64,000 nt of DNA, from positions 186,001-250,000 of the forward strand of contig JAHCHX010000002.1 in assembly GCA_026129545.1 (NCBI GenBank), in the 5' to 3' direction. The DNA is from Saprospiraceae bacterium (lineage in GTDB: Bacteria; Bacteroidota; Bacteroidia; Chitinophagales; Saprospiraceae). Within the stretch, counting starts at the first letter, position 1; each line of letters begins with the position of its first letter. The translations under genes were made by a program, and so were the position numbers. The notes under the pieces were generated by a model. That model saw nothing but the letters and a program-made list of their open reading frames with translations, was not told where the DNA came from and did no database searches. Below, piece by piece: positions 43,696 to 51,306 of this stretch.

Positions 43696-43752
43696 CTATA
43701 GCCGCCATCAATTGTTAAATCCTATGACAAAATTGGCGCATGGTATGCCATA
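43696..43752. repeat. Third, inverted fragment of the XRE/peptide promoter
   Basis: The reverse complement of 43696-43752 matches 40750-40807 and 42331-42388 (AATTATGGCATACCATGCGC onward) with two or three differences. The homology stops at GGCGGCTA|TA on one side, where the IS630 end joins, and at a palindrome on the other. One operator-like repeat is retained. Confidence 0.9.
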
Positions 43753-43755
43753 ATT

Positions 43756-43850
43756 CCGCGCCATGCTTGGTGTTTTCACCAAGCAGTATCGCGAATGGCG
43801 ACGCGACGCTCACCGCGGCGGACGCTTGGTGAAAACACCAAGCGCGGCGG
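43756..43850. repeat. Two palindromes of the CCGCCGCGCTTGG family
   Basis: GCTTGGTGTTTTCACCAAGC near 43764-43784 and its inverse ACGCTTGGTGAAAACACCAA near 43822-43842 surround a GACGCGACGCTCACC segment. They border the third promoter fragment at 43752. Confidence 0.8.
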
Positions 43851-44102
43851 AAAAGGTACCGCAATAGGCTTATGGTTTCAAATGTGCGAATCGTTAGGCT
43901 GTTGTTGAGGATTCAAGAAGGTAGCGCCATACCCATTGGATATCTTCGACTTCTGAAGCCTTCCATATTTTGAAGCATTATAAGGCTTTAGCGCACGAAA
44001 AATATCCAATGGATGGAATAGTCTACATAAAGTAGTGTTGAATAAACCACACTTGCAATGCTTTGAAAATCTGCAAGGGTACATTTGAAAATTGTCGCTT
44101 TT

Positions 44103-44145
44103 GTACGCCGGAACGCTGTTCCGGCATATATTGGAACAGCGTTCC
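44103..44145. repeat. GTACGCCGGAAC palindrome (degenerate) in a gene-free stretch
   Basis: GTACGCCGGAACGCTGTTCC at 44103 onward with a shortened right arm GGAACAGCGTTCC. A full copy is at 50570-50624. The rest of 43861-44266 is AT-rich with ATCCATTGGATA-like inverted parts (near 43939 and 44005), no gene, and a possible GLPGLI promoter (TAAATTTA near 44253). Confidence 0.6.
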
Positions 44146-44266
44146 GATTTACTTACGACAATTTGAGATGCACCCATCTGCAAGTAAATCAATGACATTA
44201 CCAAATCCTCTTTAATCTCGATATGCCACTTGTTTTTTGATATCACTTCCTATAAATTTAAAAGCC

Positions 44267-45055
44267 ATGAAAAAAACGCTATCTTTTGCTTTGTCATTCT
44301 TGTTTTTCTCCATCACCTCTCTAAAATCTCAAGCCGACAGTACAAATACCCAATCGGATAGCAAACCTATGGGTGCAGTGACGTACTTACATACAGTAGA
44401 ACTTTCAGCAGATAAAGACCGCAATGGCCTTGCCACTCTTTTTTTCAACAATGCCCGGTCAGCATATATCCATCATGGAGTGCCAATGGAAAGCCTTAAC
44501 AAACAGATAGATGAATACAACTCAGTACATATCTCTGGAGATTCAGAGGGATTCCCGATATACAAGCTCCATAAAGAGAAAAAAATGTGGTCCAAAATAC
44601 CATGTTATCTCTCCAAACAACATTGTATAGTAGAAGATACTTTGGGCGACATTGCTTGGGTCATATCCCCAACCGAACGAAAAACCTTTGGCCCATACCA
44701 GTGTCATAAGGCACTCGGAAAATTTGGCGGACGCGAATATGAGGCTTGGTTTGCGATTGATATCCCGGCCAACACGGGGCCTTACAAGTTGGGCGGCCTT
44801 CCGGGCTTAATTCTTGAAGCCCGCACCTTAGACGACCAAGTAAAATTTACCTTTGTCAAAATAGAATTATCAACAACAATTGCAAGCACGATTGAAATGC
44901 CATCTGGGAACAATACTGGAATGAGCTATGCAGAATTTATTAAGGCGAGAAATGAGTATTGTAAAAACCTTGAAAAAGAATTTCGCTCAAAGGGAAATGA
45001 TGTATCAATAACACCCGATAAAAATACTATTGAATTGGTTGAGACGGGCAATTAA
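44267..45055 (+). CDS. GLPGLI family protein 2
   Basis: I start at MKKTLSFALSFLFFSITSLK, a normal signal peptide; the first ATG in the frame, 10 codons upstream, adds a non-signal leader. The 262 residues keep the family core: GAVTYLHTVELSADKDRNG, DSEGFPIYKLHKEKKMW, IPCYLSKQHCIVEDTLGD, GKFGGREYEAWFAIDIP and GLPGLI at 177-182. Cys113, Cys120 and Cys146 match those of GLPGLI protein 1. It is 5 bases before the outer-membrane receptor gene, so the two form an operon, a common pairing in Bacteroidota. Confidence 0.9.
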   Translation: MKKTLSFALSFLFFSITSLKSQADSTNTQSDSKPMGAVTYLHTVELSADKDRNGLATLFFNNARSAYIHHGVPMESLNKQIDEYNSVHISGDSEGFPIYKLHKEKKMWSKIPCYLSKQHCIVEDTLGDIAWVISPTERKTFGPYQCHKALGKFGGREYEAWFAIDIPANTGPYKLGGLPGLILEARTLDDQVKFTFVKIELSTTIASTIEMPSGNNTGMSYAEFIKARNEYCKNLEKEFRSKGNDVSITPDKNTIELVETGN

Positions 45056-45060
45056 ATCCA

Positions 45061-47775
45061 ATGTACTATAGGCGAACTTTATCCTACTTTTTCTTTCTCT
45101 TTTTGTTCGCTTCACTTAACGGCCAACAAATCTCCGGCCACGTCCGCGACTCATCGGGCGTGCCCGTTGCCTTTGCCAGCGTGGTCGCCACGAGCTGCCG
45201 CGACGAACAAATCTTGTCTTTCGCCTCCACCGACGACAAAGGCTTTTATCAATTGACCATAGCGACCGACTGCGACAGCGTCACGCTCACCGCCCGCAGC
45301 CTCGGCTATCGTACCGAGGCCAAGCGGTTGCCCGTCAAGAATCTATCGCCCGTTCAAAATTTTACGCTGGCAAATGCCGTGCTACAGGAAATCGTCGTTC
45401 GCGGCAAGGCGCCGCCCGTCGTCGTTCGCAGCGACACGACGGAATACAACGTGGCCTCATTCTCAGACAGCACCGAGTTTTCCGTGGAAGATTTGCTCAA
45501 AAAACTGCCCGGCGCGCAAGTCAGTGAAAGCGGCCAAATCAGCCTCAACGGCAAACTCGTGGAGCGCGTGCTCATAGAAGGCGACGACCTGTTCAATCAA
45601 AACTACCACCTCGCCACGCGCAACATCCGGGCGGACATGGTCTCGAAAATCCAGGCCATTGAACGCTATCAGGAAAACCCATTGATGAAAGGCATTCAGC
45701 AATCCGACCGCTTGGTGCTGAACCTGAAAATCAAGGAAGATAAAAAACGCTCCACCTCCGGCAGCGCCACGCTCGGTTCGGGGCATGGCGACGATTGGAA
45801 AGGCTTTGCGCATACCAACTTGTTTTCGTTGACACGCCGCGACAAAACCTACCTCATCGGGAACGCCAACAACACGGGCAGCGACGCTTTGGGCGACATA
45901 GACTACCTGAATCAGGGCGACATTTTTGACCAAAGCCGCCAGAGTATTCAGAGCAACCCGCTACAAGTCAGCGAGTTGATAGAAAACCCTCCCATGCAGA
46001 GCGCAGGCTTGCCGAGGGCCTTCACGCAGGCGAATCGCACCGGGTTTTTGTTTCTCGGCCATGTGATGCCCATCTCCCCGTTTTTCAAAATAAAAATGAC
46101 GGGCTGGGTCGGGCACGAACAGTTGGAGCAAACGGTGAATCAGCGCACACGCTATCTGCTCGACGCGGCAAGTCTGGACTTGACCGAAGCACGCGCCACC
46201 GAACGGCGCGGGAGCGTCGGCAATTTTCAAATCGAGGCCGATTATTTCGCGCCCGACCAGAAGCAGTCGCTGCGCAGTTTTGTCAAAATCAACGGCGGAC
46301 CGCAACGAAGCCAATTCGACATTTTGCGCGAGCAGCCGCAAAACCCGCCCTTCGTCATCACGCAGGATATTTCAAAAAACACCCTCAACGGGTTTGTCGC
46401 GCTGGAATACACCTTAAAAAAAAGCCCCAACGCGCTGTTCCAGCTTGTTTCCAAAAATGCCTGGCGGGATGGGACGCAAACGCTTTCGTCGGATTACGCT
46501 TATTACCCCTTTTTTTTCGGCCTCGACTCCTCCTTTGCTCTTCTCCAACAAAACGCGCGGCAACGACAGGGGAGAAGCCTTTTTTTGGGGAAATACATCA
46601 CTCAGAATCGGACTTCCAATTGGAACGCAGAAGCCGGCGTGGATTGGGAATGGGGCCGACTGGCCTCCGACGTGTTTTTGGAAAACGCGGAAAGTACGCG
46701 ATGGACACCCGATTCGGGTTTCCAGAACGATTACCGCCTGCGAGCGCCCGAATACTTCGCTCGACTGGCGTTTTCAAAAAATGTTGGCGCCTTGGCAGTC
46801 CGACTCAGGCTCGGCGCCTCATGGATGCCGCTCGCTTCCATGGATGAATACCTCGACATTGAAAAAACAGCCTCCCTGTGGAAATTGGAACCGCACTTCC
46901 ACGCCCGTTATGAATTGAGCGAAAAAACGGCGCTGGTGGCAAACTACGATTTCCAACAAAGAACGCCCGAATTTACCGATTATCTGCCCGATTTCGTTTT
47001 CACGGACTATCAATCGGCGCAACGGGGCTTGCCCCTTCCGGTGCTCATGCCCGGCCATAAGGGAGGCGCACGCTTGGTGTTCAACGACCGTCAAAAACAG
47101 TTTTCGTGGAACGTGGGTATCGGGGCAGGACACACGGCAAACCAGTTGGGCGCACAATTCCAAATCAACCCTTACATTTTTTTGCAGGAAAAATACAGGC
47201 CCATTGTGCTGTCCAACTATTCGGCGAGCGGGTCGGGCAGCCGTTTTTTCCCAAAATTGAGCGCGAGGCTGGGCTTCGGGTACAACCTCATCGGGCTGAG
47301 ACAGCAAAACAAAATAAACAGCGAAATGCCGCGCGACCTCAATTCACAAATTCACATTTTGTCGGTGGAGGCAGGCACCGCTTTCGACACTTGGGTGAAT
47401 GTTATTTTTTCCAACCAAATCACGCACTCTATCGCCAACAACACACAAGGCCAAGCAAGCGTAAGCCTCACGGGAACTAATTGGCTCACTTCAGCCCAAG
47501 TGGTGGTGAAGCCGCCCGGAAAGTTCGACACGAAGTTTTACGTTTACCGCATTGCCAACCGGAGCAACGGAGCGCAATACAGCATATTTTATACTGCCAA
47601 TGCCGTGAGCCGACTGCGCTTGCCCCGATGGAGAAGCGAGGCAAGGCTTTCAGTAGTGAATCTGCTCAACAGCCGACGTTTCGAACAAGTGTTCGCCGAC
47701 GCTTTTTTTCAAAGCAGCACGAGCGTGAAAGCCGTCACGCCGTTTTTTTTGTTGAGCTGGGATTATAGATTTTGA
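45061..47775 (+). CDS. Outer-membrane beta-barrel receptor of the TonB-receptor-like type
   Basis: The 904-residue protein has a signal peptide (YFFFLFLFASLNG), an N-terminal carboxypeptidase-regulatory domain (ISGHVRDSSGVPVAFASVV, about 24-105), and a plug-like domain (LQEIVVRGKAPPVVVRSDTT; FSVEDLLKKLPGAQVSESGQ; RVLIEGDDLFNQNYHLAT, about 110-210). The rest is barrel with alternating aromatic strands, ending in SWDYRF, a typical outer-membrane terminus. No TonB box is obvious, and it is shorter than SusC proteins. It follows GLPGLI protein 2, which probably acts on or with it. Ligand unknown; it may take up or present the Cys-rich proteins. Confidence 0.88.
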   Translation: MYYRRTLSYFFFLFLFASLNGQQISGHVRDSSGVPVAFASVVATSCRDEQILSFASTDDKGFYQLTIATDCDSVTLTARSLGYRTEAKRLPVKNLSPVQNFTLANAVLQEIVVRGKAPPVVVRSDTTEYNVASFSDSTEFSVEDLLKKLPGAQVSESGQISLNGKLVERVLIEGDDLFNQNYHLATRNIRADMVSKIQAIERYQENPLMKGIQQSDRLVLNLKIKEDKKRSTSGSATLGSGHGDDWKGFAHTNLFSLTRRDKTYLIGNANNTGSDALGDIDYLNQGDIFDQSRQSIQSNPLQVSELIENPPMQSAGLPRAFTQANRTGFLFLGHVMPISPFFKIKMTGWVGHEQLEQTVNQRTRYLLDAASLDLTEARATERRGSVGNFQIEADYFAPDQKQSLRSFVKINGGPQRSQFDILREQPQNPPFVITQDISKNTLNGFVALEYTLKKSPNALFQLVSKNAWRDGTQTLSSDYAYYPFFFGLDSSFALLQQNARQRQGRSLFLGKYITQNRTSNWNAEAGVDWEWGRLASDVFLENAESTRWTPDSGFQNDYRLRAPEYFARLAFSKNVGALAVRLRLGASWMPLASMDEYLDIEKTASLWKLEPHFHARYELSEKTALVANYDFQQRTPEFTDYLPDFVFTDYQSAQRGLPLPVLMPGHKGGARLVFNDRQKQFSWNVGIGAGHTANQLGAQFQINPYIFLQEKYRPIVLSNYSASGSGSRFFPKLSARLGFGYNLIGLRQQNKINSEMPRDLNSQIHILSVEAGTAFDTWVNVIFSNQITHSIANNTQGQASVSLTGTNWLTSAQVVVKPPGKFDTKFYVYRIANRSNGAQYSIFYTANAVSRLRLPRWRSEARLSVVNLLNSRRFEQVFADAFFQSSTSVKAVTPFFLLSWDYRF

Positions 47776-47909
47776 AAAACAAAGGCGATTGATTCGATTC
47801 GACCTCCCCAGCAAAAAAACGCTCGCGTCCCTTACGGCAGCGCGTCCGCACAGCGACCATTTTTTACACCTCGCGCCTCCAAGCCATAGACCGAATACAC
47901 AATCCATTC

Positions 47910-47959
47910 AAAATCAAGAACATCAATCATGGCGAACTGACAATCTTGTCGAATCAAGG
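47910..47959. repeat. ATCAAGAACATCAATCATG repeat (copy 2)
   Basis: Same 5' block as 35757-35808 followed by CTGACAATCTTGTCGAATC. It is the only repeat in the 290-base spacer before the next gene. Confidence 0.7.
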
Positions 47960-48021
47960 TGTTTTTTCGCCCGTTTTTTCCAAAAAACAATTATTCCAAG
48001 CATAAGCGACGGGAAGGCTGA

Positions 48022-48029
48022 TAGATTTG
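48022..48029 (+). promoter_or_regulatory. Promoter -7 box of the T9SS gene
   Basis: TAGATTTG matches TAnnTTTG, 33 bases before the ATG at 48062. Confidence 0.45.
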
Positions 48030-48061
48030 TGTGGCATTTCATCATCAAAAAAACATCACAC

Positions 48062-49498
48062 ATGAAAACCTTCCTCCTTTCGATTTTGATTTTACTGTCA
48101 GCTCCTGCGCTGAGCGGGCAAACGTACTTCGCGCCCATTGGCACCAAATGGTTTTACATGCGCTACCAGTTTGGCCCTTGGCCGCCCTCGACACCTTTCG
48201 CCGTGGTGGAAGCCGTTGACACCGCGACCGTTCAAGGCAAGCCCTGCATCGTGTTAGCAGGTGGCGCAGACTGCGGCACCCTGCCGCCGAAGATGTATAT
48301 TCATTTGGAAGACGGTCGCGCCTCCTTCACCACCAACGCCAACGACCCGTTTCTCCCCCTGTATGATTTCAACGCCGGAGTTGGGCAAACCTTCACCACC
48401 TGCACCCCCTTTGGAGAAAACTGCGCGAAGTTTCGGGTGACCGCCGTCGAGACACAAGTGGTGGGGACACACGAGTTCCAAATACAGCACGTCACGCTGG
48501 ACAGCGGCTACTTGTCATGGGGACAACAAATCATCCAGTATGCTGGCTCAAGCGGATTTTTGTTCCCGCAAACGGGGGCCTGTGACCCCGAACTGGGTGG
48601 CTTGCTCTGCTTTTACAACGGCTCGTTAAGCTATCCCGAGCCAAACTCGACCTGCGGCACCAAAGTCACCTACATACCGTTAGTGACACCCGCAAACGAG
48701 TGGGTGGCAGATTATCTGTTCCCCTCGTTTCCGCCAGAAATACGGCGTTACACCTTCTCGACCGACTCGTTCCTGTTGTCAGGCAAGCATTACCGGGAGT
48801 TGATATTTTCCAAAAACATGAGCGGCGGACCGTGGCATTCCACGGGCCAGTATTTACGCGAAGACAACGGGAAAGTGTTCAAGATATGGGACACCAACAA
48901 CCAGCCCGAACGCCTGCTGTATGATATGGATTTTGGTGTCGGCGACACGCTCCCTCCCGACCCAGCCTTGCCGGGGCAAGGAGACCGGAGAATTGTGCAG
49001 GTGGACACGATAGCCCTATTGGACGGTGTGCCGCGAAAGTCACACCTGCTCGAAAGCACCTTGTGCAACGGCACAACCAGATGGATAGAAGGGATGGGAG
49101 ACGTGGAGCGTCTGTTCTGGACGGAGGTGTTCTGCTCTTTGGGAGAGGACGGCCCACCCGTGCTCATTCGGTGCTTCAGCACCAACGGTCAACTGCTCTA
49201 CAAGCGTTCCGACGTGGACGGGTGCTACACAAACTCCACAAACGACCTTGATTGGCTCACCATGAAAGTCTATCCGAACCCCGCGTCGCATGTGCTGTAT
49301 TTTGAACTGGAGGACAAATCATCGCTCAGCGGCATACATATATTCAATGCGGTTGGCAACCTCGTGTGGAACAACCAACATTTTTTGAGCGACGGCAGCA
49401 TAGAGATTTCGCAACTGCCCAACGGGTTTTACACGGGCATTGTTTACCTGCAAAACGCGGCTCCAAGGTCGTTCAAAATGATGATACACCGTTTCTAA
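48062..49498 (+). CDS. T9SS type A sorting domain protein
   Basis: I start at MKTFLLSILILLSAPALSGQ, a signal peptide; the frame is open further up to 47789 but this is non-coding. The 478-residue mature part is beta-rich with paired Cys (GADCGTLPP; TTCTPFGENCAKF) and no catalytic motif I can name. Residues about 400-478 are a type A T9SS domain: MKVYPNPASHVLYFELED, GIHIFNAVGNLVW, LPNGFYTGIVYLQN and KMMIHRF. Likely secreted and attached to the surface. It follows the GLPGLI/receptor operon by about 290 bases but has its own promoter. Confidence 0.85.
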   Translation: MKTFLLSILILLSAPALSGQTYFAPIGTKWFYMRYQFGPWPPSTPFAVVEAVDTATVQGKPCIVLAGGADCGTLPPKMYIHLEDGRASFTTNANDPFLPLYDFNAGVGQTFTTCTPFGENCAKFRVTAVETQVVGTHEFQIQHVTLDSGYLSWGQQIIQYAGSSGFLFPQTGACDPELGGLLCFYNGSLSYPEPNSTCGTKVTYIPLVTPANEWVADYLFPSFPPEIRRYTFSTDSFLLSGKHYRELIFSKNMSGGPWHSTGQYLREDNGKVFKIWDTNNQPERLLYDMDFGVGDTLPPDPALPGQGDRRIVQVDTIALLDGVPRKSHLLESTLCNGTTRWIEGMGDVERLFWTEVFCSLGEDGPPVLIRCFSTNGQLLYKRSDVDGCYTNSTNDLDWLTMKVYPNPASHVLYFELEDKSSLSGIHIFNAVGNLVWNNQHFLSDGSIEISQLPNGFYTGIVYLQNAAPRSFKMMIHRF

Positions 49499-49685
49499 AA
49501 GTCGCGGAGAACCCAAAAAAAACAAAAGCGCCGACTGTTCGCACGTTTCTCGCCGCAGGTGTTCTCACCCACGCCATGCCGTCATTGACCCTCTCAGCAA
49601 AAAAACTGACCTTTTAAGAAAAGCGTCCCGCCTCGCTTCGCCTGCACCTTTGCGTCATCATTCAACAAAAAAATTTTCAACCACA

Positions 49686-50507
49686 ATGATGACACAACAA
49701 GCAGTCCCCATTGCCTTTTCAGGCTCCATCCCCCCCAATTACGACAACTACCTCGGCCCACTTTTCTTCGAGCCGTTCGCGCTCGACATGGCTCAGCGCA
49801 TCCGCCACCTTAGCCCCAACGCCTTGCTTGAAGTGGCCGCCGGCACTGGCCGCGTGACCAAACACCTGCCCTCCGCCCTACCAGAAGGCACGCTCATCGT
49901 CGCCACCGACGTAAACCCCGCTATGGTGGATTTTGCCAAAGAGCGCCTCGCAGAACACAGCAACATCCAATGGGAAGTCGTGGACGCTGTCGCCCTGCCT
50001 TACCCAAACAAGCAATTCGACTGCGTCGTGAGCCAGTTCGGCGTGATGTTTTACAGCGACCGCCGCAAGGCTTATGCCGAAGCGTTCCGAGTGTTGCGAC
50101 CCGGCGGCGTGTTCCTCTTCAACGCTTGGGACGACATCAAGCGCAATCCCGCCGCTCGCTTGACCGACGAGATGCTCGGCCATTTTTTCCCGACCGACAC
50201 GCCCGCGTTTTACAAAGTGCCTTTTTCGTACCACGACGCCAATGAAATCCGCGAAGACCTCCAATCCGCTGGTTTTGAAATCGGCTCGATGCAGGTGCTA
50301 CGCCTGACAGGCTACGCCGAATCGGCCGAATCAGCGGCCACCGGCCTGCTCGAAGGGACACCTGTTCACACCGCCATCATGGAGCGCGACGCGACTCTCT
50401 TACCCGTGATGAAAAAGGCTTTATCTGAAGATTTGGCGACTCTTTTCGGCGAAAAAGACCTCTATGTGCCGTTACAGGCGCGGGTCGTGATGGCCGTGAA
50501 AAAGTAA
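49686..50507 (+). CDS. Class I SAM-dependent methyltransferase (UbiE-like)
   Basis: The start is MMTQQAVPIAFSGSIPPNYD; an ATG 12 codons upstream is possible. The 273-residue protein has the SAM-binding motif I LLEVAAGTGRVTK (about 48-60), motif II TDVNPAMVDFAKERL, motif III VDAVALPYPNKQFDCVVSQFGVMF and the post-motif PGGVFLFNAW. It is a small-molecule methyltransferase of the UbiE or Methyltransf_11 type; the substrate is unknown. No pathway neighbours are present: a T9SS gene precedes it and the cold-shock gene follows after a palindrome. Confidence 0.88.
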   Translation: MMTQQAVPIAFSGSIPPNYDNYLGPLFFEPFALDMAQRIRHLSPNALLEVAAGTGRVTKHLPSALPEGTLIVATDVNPAMVDFAKERLAEHSNIQWEVVDAVALPYPNKQFDCVVSQFGVMFYSDRRKAYAEAFRVLRPGGVFLFNAWDDIKRNPAARLTDEMLGHFFPTDTPAFYKVPFSYHDANEIREDLQSAGFEIGSMQVLRLTGYAESAESAATGLLEGTPVHTAIMERDATLLPVMKKALSEDLATLFGEKDLYVPLQARVVMAVKK

Positions 50508-50569
50508 GTTCGTGAAAACAATTCTTCCCCTCCCTTGCTCCGCTGTTTGCGGGGCGAGGGCTTTGCATT

Positions 50570-50624
50570 GTACGCCGGAACGCTGTTCCGGCACTTGCCT
50601 CGCCGGAACAGCGTTCCGGCGTAC
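50570..50624. repeat. 23-bp-arm perfect palindrome, GTACGCCGGAAC family
   Basis: Left arm 50570-50592 and right arm 50602-50624 are exact complements over a 9-base loop. It is downstream of the methyltransferase stop, with another GC repeat just upstream (CCTTGCTCCGCTGTTTGCGG). Confidence 0.9.
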
Positions 50625-50680
50625 AAAAGTTAAATTTTCTCAAAATTCATTGAAATTCAAATTTTTGCAAAACAAACCCC

Positions 50681-50688
50681 TACCTTTG
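50681..50688 (+). promoter_or_regulatory. Cold-shock gene promoter -7 box
   Basis: TACCTTTG, consensus TAnnTTTG. It leaves a leader of about 45 bases before the ATG at 50739, which could form cold-sensitive structure; that is inference. Confidence 0.55.
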
Positions 50689-50738
50689 TCGCGGCGAAAG
50701 CCACAACATCACATCATTTTCTTTTCAATTTTTTTTCA

Positions 50739-50930
50739 ATGAATACTGGAACAGTAAAGTTCTTCAATGAGTCCAAAGGTTTTGGCTTCATCGTTGACAA
50801 CTCCTCTAAAGAGGAAATTTTCGTACACGCCACTGGCCTTTTGGACAACATCCGCGAAGGCGACATCGTCAACTACGACACCGCTCGTGGCAAAAAAGGC
50901 ATGAACGCAGTCAATGTCAAAATTGCCTGA
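50739..50930 (+). CDS. Cold-shock domain protein
   Basis: The 63-residue OB-fold protein binds single-stranded RNA/DNA and acts as an RNA chaperone. RNP1 reads KGFGFIV (13-19) and RNP2 IFVHATG (27-33). The start MNTGTVKFFNESKGFG is typical for Bacteroidota, and the end (GKKGMNAVNVKIA) is short. Length and all surface aromatic residues are normal. A -7 box lies upstream at 50681 and a terminator follows at 50965-50995, so the gene is monocistronic. Confidence 0.97.
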   Translation: MNTGTVKFFNESKGFGFIVDNSSKEEIFVHATGLLDNIREGDIVNYDTARGKKGMNAVNVKIA

Positions 50931-50964
50931 GCGCAATCGAGACGCTAAGATTCATACTTTGCAA

Positions 50965-50995
50965 AACCTCCGGCAGTTCGCTGTCGGGGGTTTTT
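50965..50995 (+). terminator. Rho-independent terminator of the cold-shock gene
   Basis: AACCTCCGGCAG (50965-50976), loop TTCG and CTGTCGGGGGTT (50981-50992) form a stem with G-U pairs, followed by TTTTTATTT. It lies 35 bases past the stop codon. Confidence 0.85.
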
Positions 50996-51039
50996 ATTTG
51001 CCTCTGGCTAACTACCTTTGCGCCTTCAAACAGGTTTCG

Positions 51040-51265
51040 TTTTGACAGGATTAGCACGATTTACATGATTCAGAGCCTGTTTTGAAGAGATTTATCCTGC
51101 ATATCATGTACATCCTCAGCGATTCTCGCTTTGTCGGGTTCTGAGGTGTCATCCCGGAAGCATAGAGGGGTGACATCTCAAAAGCAGGCCGAGGTGTCAC
51201 CTTTTTCGTTCCTCAAAAGACGACACCTCTTACAAACCGAGAATAGCTGGTAAATCCTGTCAAAA
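51040..51265. repeat. Composite inverted repeat upstream of purL
   Basis: Outer arms TTTTGACAGGATT (51040-51052) and the complement 51253-51265. Inside are two GAGGTGTC stems (51143-51179 and 51191-51229) and mirrored GATTCTCGCTTTGT / ACAAACCGAGAAT blocks. The same inner stem is found at 5712 and 34339. There is no gene in 51001-51306; TACCTTTG at 51013 could be a promoter for purL. Confidence 0.75.
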
Positions 51266-51306
51266 AAGAAAAACAACCCTTGTCTCTCTGCAATCCGCAA
51301 TCAATA

